Origin: UBA1563 sp037440065
Lineage (GTDB): Bacteria > Bacteroidota > Ignavibacteria > Ignavibacteriales > Ignavibacteriaceae
Assembly: GCA_037440065.1 (NCBI GenBank)
Contig: JBBIUV010000016.1
Span: 496,001 to 560,000 of the forward strand
Length of the DNA: 64,000 nucleotides
Reading direction: 5' to 3'
Positions 16,820 to 25,205 of this stretch are shown here, piece by piece. Numbering within the stretch: the first letter of the stretch is position 1; each line of letters begins with the position of its first letter. Made by a program: the position numbers and the translations under genes. Below the pieces are notes generated by a model, which had not been told where the DNA came from, did not search any database, and worked only from the letters and a program-made list of their open reading frames with translations.

Positions 16820-16852
16820 TAAAATAATAACTAATGTGAGATAAATACCTTA

Positions 16853-17740
16853 ATGGAAAATGTTGTTGAAGTTAAAAACCTGACTCACTATTATGGAAAC
16901 AAACTTGTTTTTGAAAATTTCAATTTTGAGATAAAAAGCGGGAGAATTTTCGGTCTGCTTGGGAAGAACGGAACAGGCAAAACCACTACTATAAATATTC
17001 TAAATGGATTTCTGAAACCCACTAGCGGTCAATGTTTGATGTTTGGAGAAGATTCATATAAACTTTCTCCATTGACCAAAGCACGCGTTGGATTTTTAAT
17101 CGAAGGACATATTCAATACAGTTTTATGTCGATCGTACAAATTGAAAAATTTTATTCTTCATTTTACCCGAAATGGAAAAAGGAACCTTACTACGAATTA
17201 ATGGCTAAATTGGAAGTTACTCCACATCAAAAATTAGCTAAAATGTCGTGCGGGCAGAGATCTCAAGTTGCATTGGGATTAATACTGGCACAAGATCCAG
17301 ACTTGCTTATTTTAGATGATTATTCAATGGGACTCGATGCAGGTTATCGACGACTTTTTCTTGATTACTTAAATGAATATGCAAAAGCCGAATCGAAAAC
17401 CATTTTTGTTACTTCACATATCATTCAAGATCTGGAAAACTTTCTTGACGATTGTTTGATCATTGACTACCGCTCCGTATTAGTTTCAATGCCGATAAAA
17501 GAATTTCAAAGTAAGTTCAAGCAATACAAATTCCATCTCCCTAATTCTCATTTTAAGCTTGACAAAAATAGTATCGTTAAAAATTATGAGATTTTGAAAG
17601 ATAAAGTTACCGTCTACTCGTTTTCAGAGAAAAGCGAAATTGAAGGATACCTTAATTCACTGGGCATAACTAATCCAGCTATTGAAGAGGTTCCAATGAC
17701 TTTGGAAGATTCCTTCATAGGCATTACCGGAAAATATTAG
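16853..17740 (+). CDS. ABC transporter ATP-binding protein
   Basis: A 295-residue ABC ATPase. Walker A is LGKNGTGKT (about 37-45), the signature is MSCGQRSQV (about 130), Walker B is LLILDDYSMGLD (about 150-162) and the H-loop is FVTSHI. Two deviations stand out: the second signature glycine is Cys (SCGQ rather than SGGQ), and the catalytic Glu after Walker B is Asp. It could still hydrolyse ATP slowly or act as a switch. The next two genes encode its membrane partners. Inserted between the lipoproteins and barrel of this locus, it presumably exports or extracts a component from the inner membrane. Confidence 0.88.
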   Translation: MENVVEVKNLTHYYGNKLVFENFNFEIKSGRIFGLLGKNGTGKTTTINILNGFLKPTSGQCLMFGEDSYKLSPLTKARVGFLIEGHIQYSFMSIVQIEKFYSSFYPKWKKEPYYELMAKLEVTPHQKLAKMSCGQRSQVALGLILAQDPDLLILDDYSMGLDAGYRRLFLDYLNEYAKAESKTIFVTSHIIQDLENFLDDCLIIDYRSVLVSMPIKEFQSKFKQYKFHLPNSHFKLDKNSIVKNYEILKDKVTVYSFSEKSEIEGYLNSLGITNPAIEEVPMTLEDSFIGITGKY

Positions 17741-17749
17741 GAGATTTTG

Positions 17750-18412
17750 ATGTATAAAGCTTTAATATTTAAAGAATGGCTAAAAATACGATGGGCATAT
17801 GCTGCAATGACGCTATTAAGTCTATTGGCGGTAACTTACGTAGCATTAAATATGGCATACTATAATGAGTTTATGACCGCAAAGGGATTTTGGGGAAATG
17901 TAATATTGTTGGGATTTCCATTTTACACTGAGTTGGAATATATCCCTGTACTTGCCGGTATTATAATTGCGATTGTTCAATTCGCACCGGAAACCAATGA
18001 TTCCAGACTAAAATTAACACTTCATCTTCCAGTTGAAGAGAATAAACTACTTCTTCAAATGATCAGTTTTGGATTTGTTTTACTTCTTGTTCTTTTCATA
18101 TTACTAACATTTTTACTCTGGATTATTATCGGAATATATTTTCCATCCGAAGTGATTTTGTATGTGCTTAAGATTTGGTTACCCTGGTCAATTGCAGGAT
18201 TAGCAGTTTATTTCCTTACAAGTGCAATTATAGTTGAACCAATATGGATAAGTAGATTAATCATGATACCGTTTGCTCTTGGATTTATTGATGTTTTTTT
18301 TGATATATTTAATCATACCGCCCAACTAATTCTTTTCTTAACCATCTTAAGTCTATTTTCTTCAACTCTTGTGTTGTTTTCAGGTTACCATTTTAAGAGA
18401 GGAATAAAGTAA
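17750..18412 (+). CDS. ABC transporter permease (ABC-2-like)
   Basis: A 220-residue inner-membrane protein with about six transmembrane helices: near 18-38, 55-75, 98-125, 135-160, 165-185 and 195-215. No soluble domain is present. ATG at 17750 is used rather than TTG at 17747, with AGGAGA just upstream. It is immediately behind the ABC ATPase and overlaps the next gene by one base (TAATG), so the three form one translational unit. Substrate is unknown. Confidence 0.75.
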   Translation: MYKALIFKEWLKIRWAYAAMTLLSLLAVTYVALNMAYYNEFMTAKGFWGNVILLGFPFYTELEYIPVLAGIIIAIVQFAPETNDSRLKLTLHLPVEENKLLLQMISFGFVLLLVLFILLTFLLWIIIGIYFPSEVILYVLKIWLPWSIAGLAVYFLTSAIIVEPIWISRLIMIPFALGFIDVFFDIFNHTAQLILFLTILSLFSSTLVLFSGYHFKRGIK

Positions 18413-19656
18413 TGCTAATTAAATCTTCACGCGTACTTTATTTATTACTCATAGTATTTGTAGCTTCAATTTTTATTCCCAAATATTACTGGATGAAATT
18501 CGAAAAGAACATTAGATCCCAACTTGTCTTTTTTAGTCCATTAAAAAAAGATTTTTTAATCAGAGGTGACAATACTAGTACCTTTTCATATTTTGACAAA
18601 GCAGGGCATTTGTATGATAGAGCTGCTTTTGAGACTCTCATGCCGCTACTCAATTATCGACAACTGACTCTAGAGGGTAAACTTCCTGATTCACTTAATA
18701 GTACTCCTCTGATTATCGAAAAGATAAGGATAAACAACATTACTTTAAAAATCTATCCTTCGGAAATTGATTATAAACCCATTCAATTGTACCCGATGTT
18801 TGAATCCAAATCGGGAAGAGTGCAATTGGAAATGCCGAACGACTATTTCAGGATTACTCAACGGTTGGAATTCATCGATTGTGCAACTAATGCGATAGAT
18901 GAGAAGAAAACGATGCTGTTTACGAATGCACTCTCTTCAAATAATTTCTCTTTCCCTGCAAAAATCATTGCAGGTAACCCAACTTCGAAAAAAGCTTTTG
19001 ATCAAGGATATTTTATTGTTGATACAAAGAATAATTTGTTTCATGTAAAAATGGTAAAGGGAAAACCATTCTGCGTTAATGCCAAGGTTCCGGAAGATCT
19101 TGATATCATTTACATGAAAATAATGGAAATGCCACTAAAAGAATTTTACGGATTGATTATTAACAAACGGAGTGAAGTTTTTTTGATTTCTTATGATCAT
19201 TATAAACTGATTAAATTACCACTTGAAGGTTACGATCACAAAAAACATATTATATCATTTATGGGGGATCTATTTTATAGAACATTTTCACTCATCGGAA
19301 CTAACTCGATACACACTATTGTAACTGATCGAAACTACATAGTTGTTGATCAATATAGAGCTAAATGGAAAGGTAATGATGAATTAAATGCCGGAATGGT
19401 TTCGTCCTACATTTTCCCATTTACACTCAAATTAGGTGATGATTATAGTTCGCTTTCTAATTTTTATTTCAAGATATCTTCACCTCACGCTTTTATTGGA
19501 AGCTTTATCTTGTCAATCATTACTTTTTTCATTCTAAGGAATAGAAACATAAGTTTGAAGAAGGGATGGTTCGATATTGTTCTAGTTCTGATTACCGGGA
19601 TATTCGGATTCATTGCCGTATCACTTGTGAAAAATGTAGATAAGAATTTGGAGTAA
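18412..19656 (+). CDS. DUF4857-like membrane protein linked to the ABC transporter
   Basis: A 414-residue protein with an N-terminal membrane anchor (about 7-26), a large periplasmic beta-rich domain (about 30-350) and two C-terminal transmembrane helices (about 365-382 and 391-410). It has no enzymatic motif. Topology and gene order (ATPase, permease, then this) resemble DUF4857 proteins of Bacteroidota. Its ATG overlaps the permease stop codon. It may gate the transporter or bridge it to the outer-membrane barrel encoded next. The family name is a tentative recognition. Confidence 0.6.
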   Translation: MLIKSSRVLYLLLIVFVASIFIPKYYWMKFEKNIRSQLVFFSPLKKDFLIRGDNTSTFSYFDKAGHLYDRAAFETLMPLLNYRQLTLEGKLPDSLNSTPLIIEKIRINNITLKIYPSEIDYKPIQLYPMFESKSGRVQLEMPNDYFRITQRLEFIDCATNAIDEKKTMLFTNALSSNNFSFPAKIIAGNPTSKKAFDQGYFIVDTKNNLFHVKMVKGKPFCVNAKVPEDLDIIYMKIMEMPLKEFYGLIINKRSEVFLISYDHYKLIKLPLEGYDHKKHIISFMGDLFYRTFSLIGTNSIHTIVTDRNYIVVDQYRAKWKGNDELNAGMVSSYIFPFTLKLGDDYSSLSNFYFKISSPHAFIGSFILSIITFFILRNRNISLKKGWFDIVLVLITGIFGFIAVSLVKNVDKNLE

Positions 19657-19663
19657 GTGAATA

Positions 19664-21130
19664 ATGTCGATAAAAATAATATTCTTCACCGTTATAATTT
19701 TAGTCAATTCAGTTATCGGATTGGCACAAATCAGTAGAACTACTGGAATGGGAGGATTAACATATTCAATACCTGATGCTGACCAAGCTTTCAATCCTTA
19801 TGACTTAGGCAAAAACCCTGCTTGGCTTGTGCTTGATGAAACAGAGACATGGTTGAAGATTGGCCCTACTGTTAACCATAATAGTGGTTACTACAAACGG
19901 TACTACGATCCTCAAACGGTAACAAATTATAATCTCGGTTTTAAAGGAATTAAAACTCTTGGTGAAGATGGAACATTCTTAGGTGAAACAAATTATTCTT
20001 ATGAAATGCGAAGAGATATTGACCGAAGTTTAAAGTATAATACCTATGCCGGAGAAGCTTTTTTCATGGCTGATACGAATCAAGGAACGTTTCGTTATAA
20101 CGGACCTTCAATAAAATTTATGTACAGTTTCCTACTGGTACCGGGCTTGTATTTCGGAGCTTCAGTCAATTATCGAATTCTTGAGGGATTAAAAAATGTT
20201 TATTCACGGGCTACGGTGCTTTATCGAGAAGTCGGCGGAACGATAGGGCTTTCCTACAGAATTACTAATGAGATAAGTGTTGGATTAACGGGTGTCCTAT
20301 CAGATGAACAAGAAAAGATTGAGGCGAAAAGTGAAGACCTTACAGAGGTTGAAATATTTAATTTCCGTGGAGAGACTTTTTCAGTAAGAAAACGATCCTC
20401 GTCAGTAAGTCAAACAATCAGAAAAAAAGGCAAAGGTGTTGGTCTTCAATTTTATTATACTCCTGTGAAAACAGCCGAATTTGGCTTACATGCAGATGTT
20501 TTTAATCTAAAAGAAAATGTATTAATCCCTTACTCAACATCAACTCAATCGTTTGAAGAATATAGTGAGGGATATGCCAGTTTTGAAAATTATAATCTTT
20601 TGGCAAAGTGGAGGTATAGATTTACTGATGAATTGATGTTCGCTGCGTCATTAGAAATGCATCACAGAAATAGTTGGTCGAAGAATCCTGCACGTGAACT
20701 CCTGCTTTGGGATTGGAAAGTGAATTCATTAAAAATTGGTATTGGATGTTCATACAGTTTAGACCAAGCATCATTGGTATCTATTGAATACGAATACGAA
20801 AAAGTAAATGCAGACTCATCAAAATACATCGATTCCCGCATAACGAATATTTTATCAAACAATCATCTTTTAAAGGCCGGAACTGAATATGAGTTATTTC
20901 CGAATGGGTTTTTGAGGGCAGGACTTAATTTTGGACTGGTTGAAAATGATATCCTTAGCGGAGGAGCAGATGTTAGGTATTATGCAATTACGTACGGTTT
21001 GGGAATTCGATTTGATAATTCATTTGATGTTGACTTTAGTATTATTTATAACAATTATAAACCGAAGTTGGGTGATAAGCAGCGGACAAACTTCGGAGGA
21101 TATTTAACTACAAAGCTTTATTCTTTTTAA
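19664..21130 (+). CDS. Outer-membrane beta-barrel protein of the receptor locus, copy A
   Basis: A 488-residue protein with a signal peptide (cleavage near GLAQ, about 22) and a mature part made of amphipathic strands ending in YLTTKLYSF, a typical outer-membrane terminal strand. The start of the mature protein (FNPYDLGKNPAWL) and the late motif SFDVDFSIIYNNYKPK are notable. It corresponds in position and layout to the gene at 38475 (LDPYYFGNNPAYL), so both modules carry one. It resembles the DUF6850-type barrels found with DUF4876 loci, but this is from memory. Role unknown. Confidence 0.65.
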   Translation: MSIKIIFFTVIILVNSVIGLAQISRTTGMGGLTYSIPDADQAFNPYDLGKNPAWLVLDETETWLKIGPTVNHNSGYYKRYYDPQTVTNYNLGFKGIKTLGEDGTFLGETNYSYEMRRDIDRSLKYNTYAGEAFFMADTNQGTFRYNGPSIKFMYSFLLVPGLYFGASVNYRILEGLKNVYSRATVLYREVGGTIGLSYRITNEISVGLTGVLSDEQEKIEAKSEDLTEVEIFNFRGETFSVRKRSSSVSQTIRKKGKGVGLQFYYTPVKTAEFGLHADVFNLKENVLIPYSTSTQSFEEYSEGYASFENYNLLAKWRYRFTDELMFAASLEMHHRNSWSKNPARELLLWDWKVNSLKIGIGCSYSLDQASLVSIEYEYEKVNADSSKYIDSRITNILSNNHLLKAGTEYELFPNGFLRAGLNFGLVENDILSGGADVRYYAITYGLGIRFDNSFDVDFSIIYNNYKPKLGDKQRTNFGGYLTTKLYSF

Positions 21131-21163
21131 TGACGGTATTATTTAAATCTATTGGAGAAAAAG

Positions 21164-23371
21164 ATGAAAAAATATTTACTAATTCTTTTTTTGTCATTTA
21201 TGCCATTTTGTTTGCTTTTTAGTCAATCAACTACATTTCAAAGAGTTAACATAAATAGCTATCCTTCATTTAATGATATTAGGTTTATAAGCGAAACTAC
21301 TGGTTGGACTGTTGGAGTCTCAGGTGCAGTTTACAAAACCACCGATGCCGGGCAAAGTTGGCAGGAACAACGAAGCAATACAACCTATTCATTAAGCTCG
21401 ATATATTTTCTTGACGATCAGAATGGTTTTATTGGTGGGGCTAATTGTACTTTATTATCAACTACAAACGGAGGAACTACTTGGAAGGCTGATTCAATAA
21501 CGTTTATTCCTACCGGAGCTGCATCAATTGGATCGGTTTATTTTTCTGATAAATTGAATGGTTGGATATTGGCATCAACTTCTGCTGCCGGATATATTTT
21601 AAGCACAACAAACGGAGGAACAAACTGGACAGTCAATCTTACAACCACAAAAACATTAAACAAATTTAATTTTAGCGAAGTTAATAAAGGTATTGCCTGC
21701 GGAAAAGATGCAGCTACACTTTATTATACAACTGACGGATCTACATGGAATTTAGCTCCTACTCCATCTCTTGGTGGTTTTAACTATACGCGATCCGATC
21801 TGCGAGGTATTTATATGGTAAACACAACGGTAGCGTATATTGTCGGCTGGGGATCGACTGTTGGAGCTCAACCCAGCATTCATTTAAAAACTACTAATGG
21901 TGGTGCATCGTGGAATTATTTAAGTCAGATCGAATCGAATAGAACTTATGATAATTTATGGAATGTCAGGTTTAAAGATGCTCTTAATGGTATTGCAATA
22001 GGAGGAGCATCGCGTGGAAGTGTTGTTGTAAGAACTTCAGATGGTGGGCAAAATTGGGTTCCTGTTCGCGCACCGTTCGGTTCAACTTTAAATGGAATTG
22101 AAATTAGAGGAAATAAAATATGGATTTCCGGAAGTAGTGGATTACTTATTTACTCACCGGATTTTGGTGATTCTTGGCAACTTTTAACTCCAATGCCAAG
22201 TGGAACAATTTATAGTCTGTCATTCCCAACTGAATTTACTGGATACGCTGCTGGTTTCGATGGTGTTTTTCACAAAACGACTGATGGGGGGCAATCATGG
22301 AAGGGAGGTTTCTTAAATGTTGGTTTATCAACTCTTAATATTCAATCTATTTATTTTCTTTCCGAATCTGTTGGTTATGCAGCATGTAGTTATCAGATGG
22401 TAGCAAAAACAACCGATGGCGGAGCTAATTGGTCAGCTATTATAAACGATACTACCTCAGCAACTACTACAAGTTATGGTGTTCATTTTGTTAATGAAAA
22501 TTTAGGCTTTGTGGTAGGAAAACTTGGAAGTGGCCTTGATGTTATTCATAAGACCACTGATGGGGGGCATTCATGGGCAACCAAAATGAACATAACAGGA
22601 AAAGATTTACGTGCTGTTACATTTAGAAATGAAACTCATGGGATTGTTGTTGGTTATAGTCTGAAAGCTTTGTATACAACAGATGGAGGAGAAAATTGGA
22701 ATATTCCAACTTTCAATAATTTACCTGTAGGTTTTGGAACTCCAAACATGTTGTCTGTAAAATTTATCACTGAAACCGAAGCAATTGCCGTTGGTGTGAA
22801 TTTTATTTTAAAAAGTAGTGATTCAGGTGCATCGTGGAACTATGTGCAAAGTGGTACAGCCAATCAACTTAATTCAGTTTCAACTTATAACTCTTCACTC
22901 GGATATGCAGTTGGATCGAAAGAAGCATGGAAATCAACAGATGCAGGGAATACTTGGGCAAATATTTACGATTCCAACATTTTTGATGGAACTCTTTACT
23001 CTTCTGCGATTGACCCAAATGGGAATGCCTGGTTTGGAGGTGCTTCAAGTGGAATATTTACAAATCGGACTTGGGTTGGAGTGGAAGGAGAAAAAGCTAC
23101 CGAAATCAACAATTTTGAATTAAAACAAAATTACCCCAATCCATTTAATCCAAGTACGATCATATGTTACACATTATCAAACAGTTCAATGGTAAGGCTT
23201 GATGTTTTTGATCTGCTCGGAAGAAAAATATCAAATTTGGTAAATTCAGTTCAACCAGCAGGAAATTACAATATAAAATTCGATGCAGATAAGTTGAGCG
23301 GGGGAGTATATTTCTATACGCTCAATGCAAATGGAAAAGTTAATTCAAAAAAAATGATTCTGATTAAGTAA
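21164..23371 (+). CDS. T9SS-secreted beta-propeller (YCF48/Asp-box repeats), copy A
   Basis: A 735-residue exported protein. Signal peptide is residues 1 to about 20. About thirteen Asp-box-like repeats of the form K-T-T-D-G-G-x-S/T-W spread across residues 40-620 imply one or two YCF48/sortilin-type propellers. The C-terminal ~80 residues are a type A T9SS sorting domain: NYPNPFNPST, then LDVFDLLGRKI and a final GGVYFYTLNANG...KKMILIK. ATG at 21164 is chosen over TTG at 21152 because GGAG lies 6 bases upstream. The protein should be exported through T9SS and surface-anchored or released. No catalytic residues were identified; binding is the likely role. Confidence 0.85.
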   Translation: MKKYLLILFLSFMPFCLLFSQSTTFQRVNINSYPSFNDIRFISETTGWTVGVSGAVYKTTDAGQSWQEQRSNTTYSLSSIYFLDDQNGFIGGANCTLLSTTNGGTTWKADSITFIPTGAASIGSVYFSDKLNGWILASTSAAGYILSTTNGGTNWTVNLTTTKTLNKFNFSEVNKGIACGKDAATLYYTTDGSTWNLAPTPSLGGFNYTRSDLRGIYMVNTTVAYIVGWGSTVGAQPSIHLKTTNGGASWNYLSQIESNRTYDNLWNVRFKDALNGIAIGGASRGSVVVRTSDGGQNWVPVRAPFGSTLNGIEIRGNKIWISGSSGLLIYSPDFGDSWQLLTPMPSGTIYSLSFPTEFTGYAAGFDGVFHKTTDGGQSWKGGFLNVGLSTLNIQSIYFLSESVGYAACSYQMVAKTTDGGANWSAIINDTTSATTTSYGVHFVNENLGFVVGKLGSGLDVIHKTTDGGHSWATKMNITGKDLRAVTFRNETHGIVVGYSLKALYTTDGGENWNIPTFNNLPVGFGTPNMLSVKFITETEAIAVGVNFILKSSDSGASWNYVQSGTANQLNSVSTYNSSLGYAVGSKEAWKSTDAGNTWANIYDSNIFDGTLYSSAIDPNGNAWFGGASSGIFTNRTWVGVEGEKATEINNFELKQNYPNPFNPSTIICYTLSNSSMVRLDVFDLLGRKISNLVNSVQPAGNYNIKFDADKLSGGVYFYTLNANGKVNSKKMILIK

Positions 23372-23403
23372 AAAAATAATATATACTATCTGAAAGTTTC
23401 TAA

Positions 23404-25176
23404 GTGAAAAAATATCTAAATCCGGTACAACTTTTCTTTCTCTCTTTAGTTTTGCTTATATCTTCTTTTGCTCAAATACCAGATGGTTACAAAAAAGGTT
23501 TAGAGTTTATTAATAAGGAAGATCTAAAACAATTTATTTCAGTGCTTGCCGATGACAGTTTAAAAGGGAGAGCAGCTGGAACTGAAGAAAACTTAAAAGC
23601 CGCCAGATTCATAGCGCATCGCTTTTATGAACTTGGCTTAGTTCCGGCCGAGTTAAAAAATAAAAGGCAAATTCGTCCGCCTTTTGAAGATGATGAAAAT
23701 TCAGCGCTGATGAAATCAACTAACGAAGTTGAGCCTGATTATTACGACGGTTATTTCCAAAAATTCTTCATCTTAAATACAAAATTGGATATAAATAATT
23801 CTTTTAAACTTATTTCTAATTTCTCAAACGGAAGTAAAGAGATTCAGTTTGACTACCGGAATGATTTTATCATCGATTACAAATATCCGCAAAGTCTCTC
23901 TCTAACTTCTGAGGTAGTATTTGTTGGGTACGGAATTGACAATGGTCCAAATAATTATAGCGATTATAAATCCAGCACCGGCAAAAAGATCGATGTTCAA
24001 AGTAAAATTGTACTTATGCTCGAAGGATATCCGCAACAGGATGATACGTTAAGCATTTTTAACAAGAACAAAAAGGGTGCAGTAACGTATAATGTGAAAA
24101 AGAAGGCTGCTGCAGCCATGGAAAAGGGAGCAATTGCAGTATTGGTTGCAAAGTCACATTTAAAAGACTTACCTCCTTTTGTTGTTTCAACTGAGCCACT
24201 CTACAATTCTTTTTCTAGAGACAATTACACCCTTCCGGAATTGAAATCAAATGTGAGCATTCCAATTATATATATCAATAACAATATTTTACATGAACTG
24301 TTGGCTGGACAATTAACAAATTTAAAAGATCAGTTAACGAAACAAGAATCAAATCTGAAATCCATTTCTTATAAGTTACAAAAGAAAGTTGTACAACTGG
24401 AAATACGGTTTGATAACAAGTTGATACCATCTGAAAATGTTGCTGCATTTATTGAGGGAACAGATCCAATACTAAAAAATGAATTTATTGTGGTTGGTGC
24501 TCATTTCGATCATGTTGGTTTAGGCAATTACGGAGCGATGAGTAAAAAGAATGTTGGTAAAGTTCACAATGGTGCTGATGATAATGCATCCGGTACAGCC
24601 GGCATGATGGAACTTGCTGAAGCGTTCGCAAAATGCAAACCTAAGAGGAGTATTGTTTTTATTGCATTCAATGCAGAGGAGATGGGAATGTTAGGGTCGC
24701 GTTATTATGCTTATCAAAGCCCACTTAAAAACATTGAAAAAACCGTCGCAATGGTTAATCTTGATATGATCAGTCGCAATGATCCCAAGCTCGTCTGGGC
24801 CGGTGGCATCTTTTATTCAAGTGACATGAAAAAGATAGTTGAAGAAGCTAATAAAGAAATGGGATTTGAAGTTTTGTATAATGTAGGATTGTTGACCTTT
24901 GCAAGTGATCAAGGACCTTTTATACACAAAAAAATTCCCTCTCTATTTTTTTTCGCGGGATTACACGACGATTACCATACTCCCGAAGATAGAACAAATA
25001 AACTTGATTTTAATAAAATTGAAAGTATTTCCAAACTTGCATTCACAACTGTGTGGTTTTTGGCAAATACTCATGAACTTCCTAAATATAGAGAGTTAAG
25101 TATGGAAGAAAAGATTGAGCTGGTAAAAGAGTCGAGCGAACGACAAAATAAATATAAATCTGGAAAGAAACAGTAA
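23404..25176 (+). CDS. Exported M28-family zinc aminopeptidase
   Basis: A 590-residue protein starting with GTG at 23404, which gives a good signal peptide ending SSFAQ at about 22. A PA-like domain (about 180-330) is inserted before the catalytic domain. The M28 metal ligands are all visible: His367 (GAHFDH), Asp392/393 (ADDNASG), Glu426 next to the general base Glu425 (NAEEMG), Asp454 (NLDMIS) and His525 (DYHTPED). It should remove N-terminal residues from peptides in the periplasm or at the cell surface. It lacks a T9SS signal. It lies 29 bases before an M16 peptidase gene, pointing to sequential peptide degradation. Confidence 0.9.
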   Translation: MKKYLNPVQLFFLSLVLLISSFAQIPDGYKKGLEFINKEDLKQFISVLADDSLKGRAAGTEENLKAARFIAHRFYELGLVPAELKNKRQIRPPFEDDENSALMKSTNEVEPDYYDGYFQKFFILNTKLDINNSFKLISNFSNGSKEIQFDYRNDFIIDYKYPQSLSLTSEVVFVGYGIDNGPNNYSDYKSSTGKKIDVQSKIVLMLEGYPQQDDTLSIFNKNKKGAVTYNVKKKAAAAMEKGAIAVLVAKSHLKDLPPFVVSTEPLYNSFSRDNYTLPELKSNVSIPIIYINNNILHELLAGQLTNLKDQLTKQESNLKSISYKLQKKVVQLEIRFDNKLIPSENVAAFIEGTDPILKNEFIVVGAHFDHVGLGNYGAMSKKNVGKVHNGADDNASGTAGMMELAEAFAKCKPKRSIVFIAFNAEEMGMLGSRYYAYQSPLKNIEKTVAMVNLDMISRNDPKLVWAGGIFYSSDMKKIVEEANKEMGFEVLYNVGLLTFASDQGPFIHKKIPSLFFFAGLHDDYHTPEDRTNKLDFNKIESISKLAFTTVWFLANTHELPKYRELSMEEKIELVKESSERQNKYKSGKKQ

Positions 25177-25205
25177 AACAAATCTAAACTATAAAGGTTC
25201 TTAAA

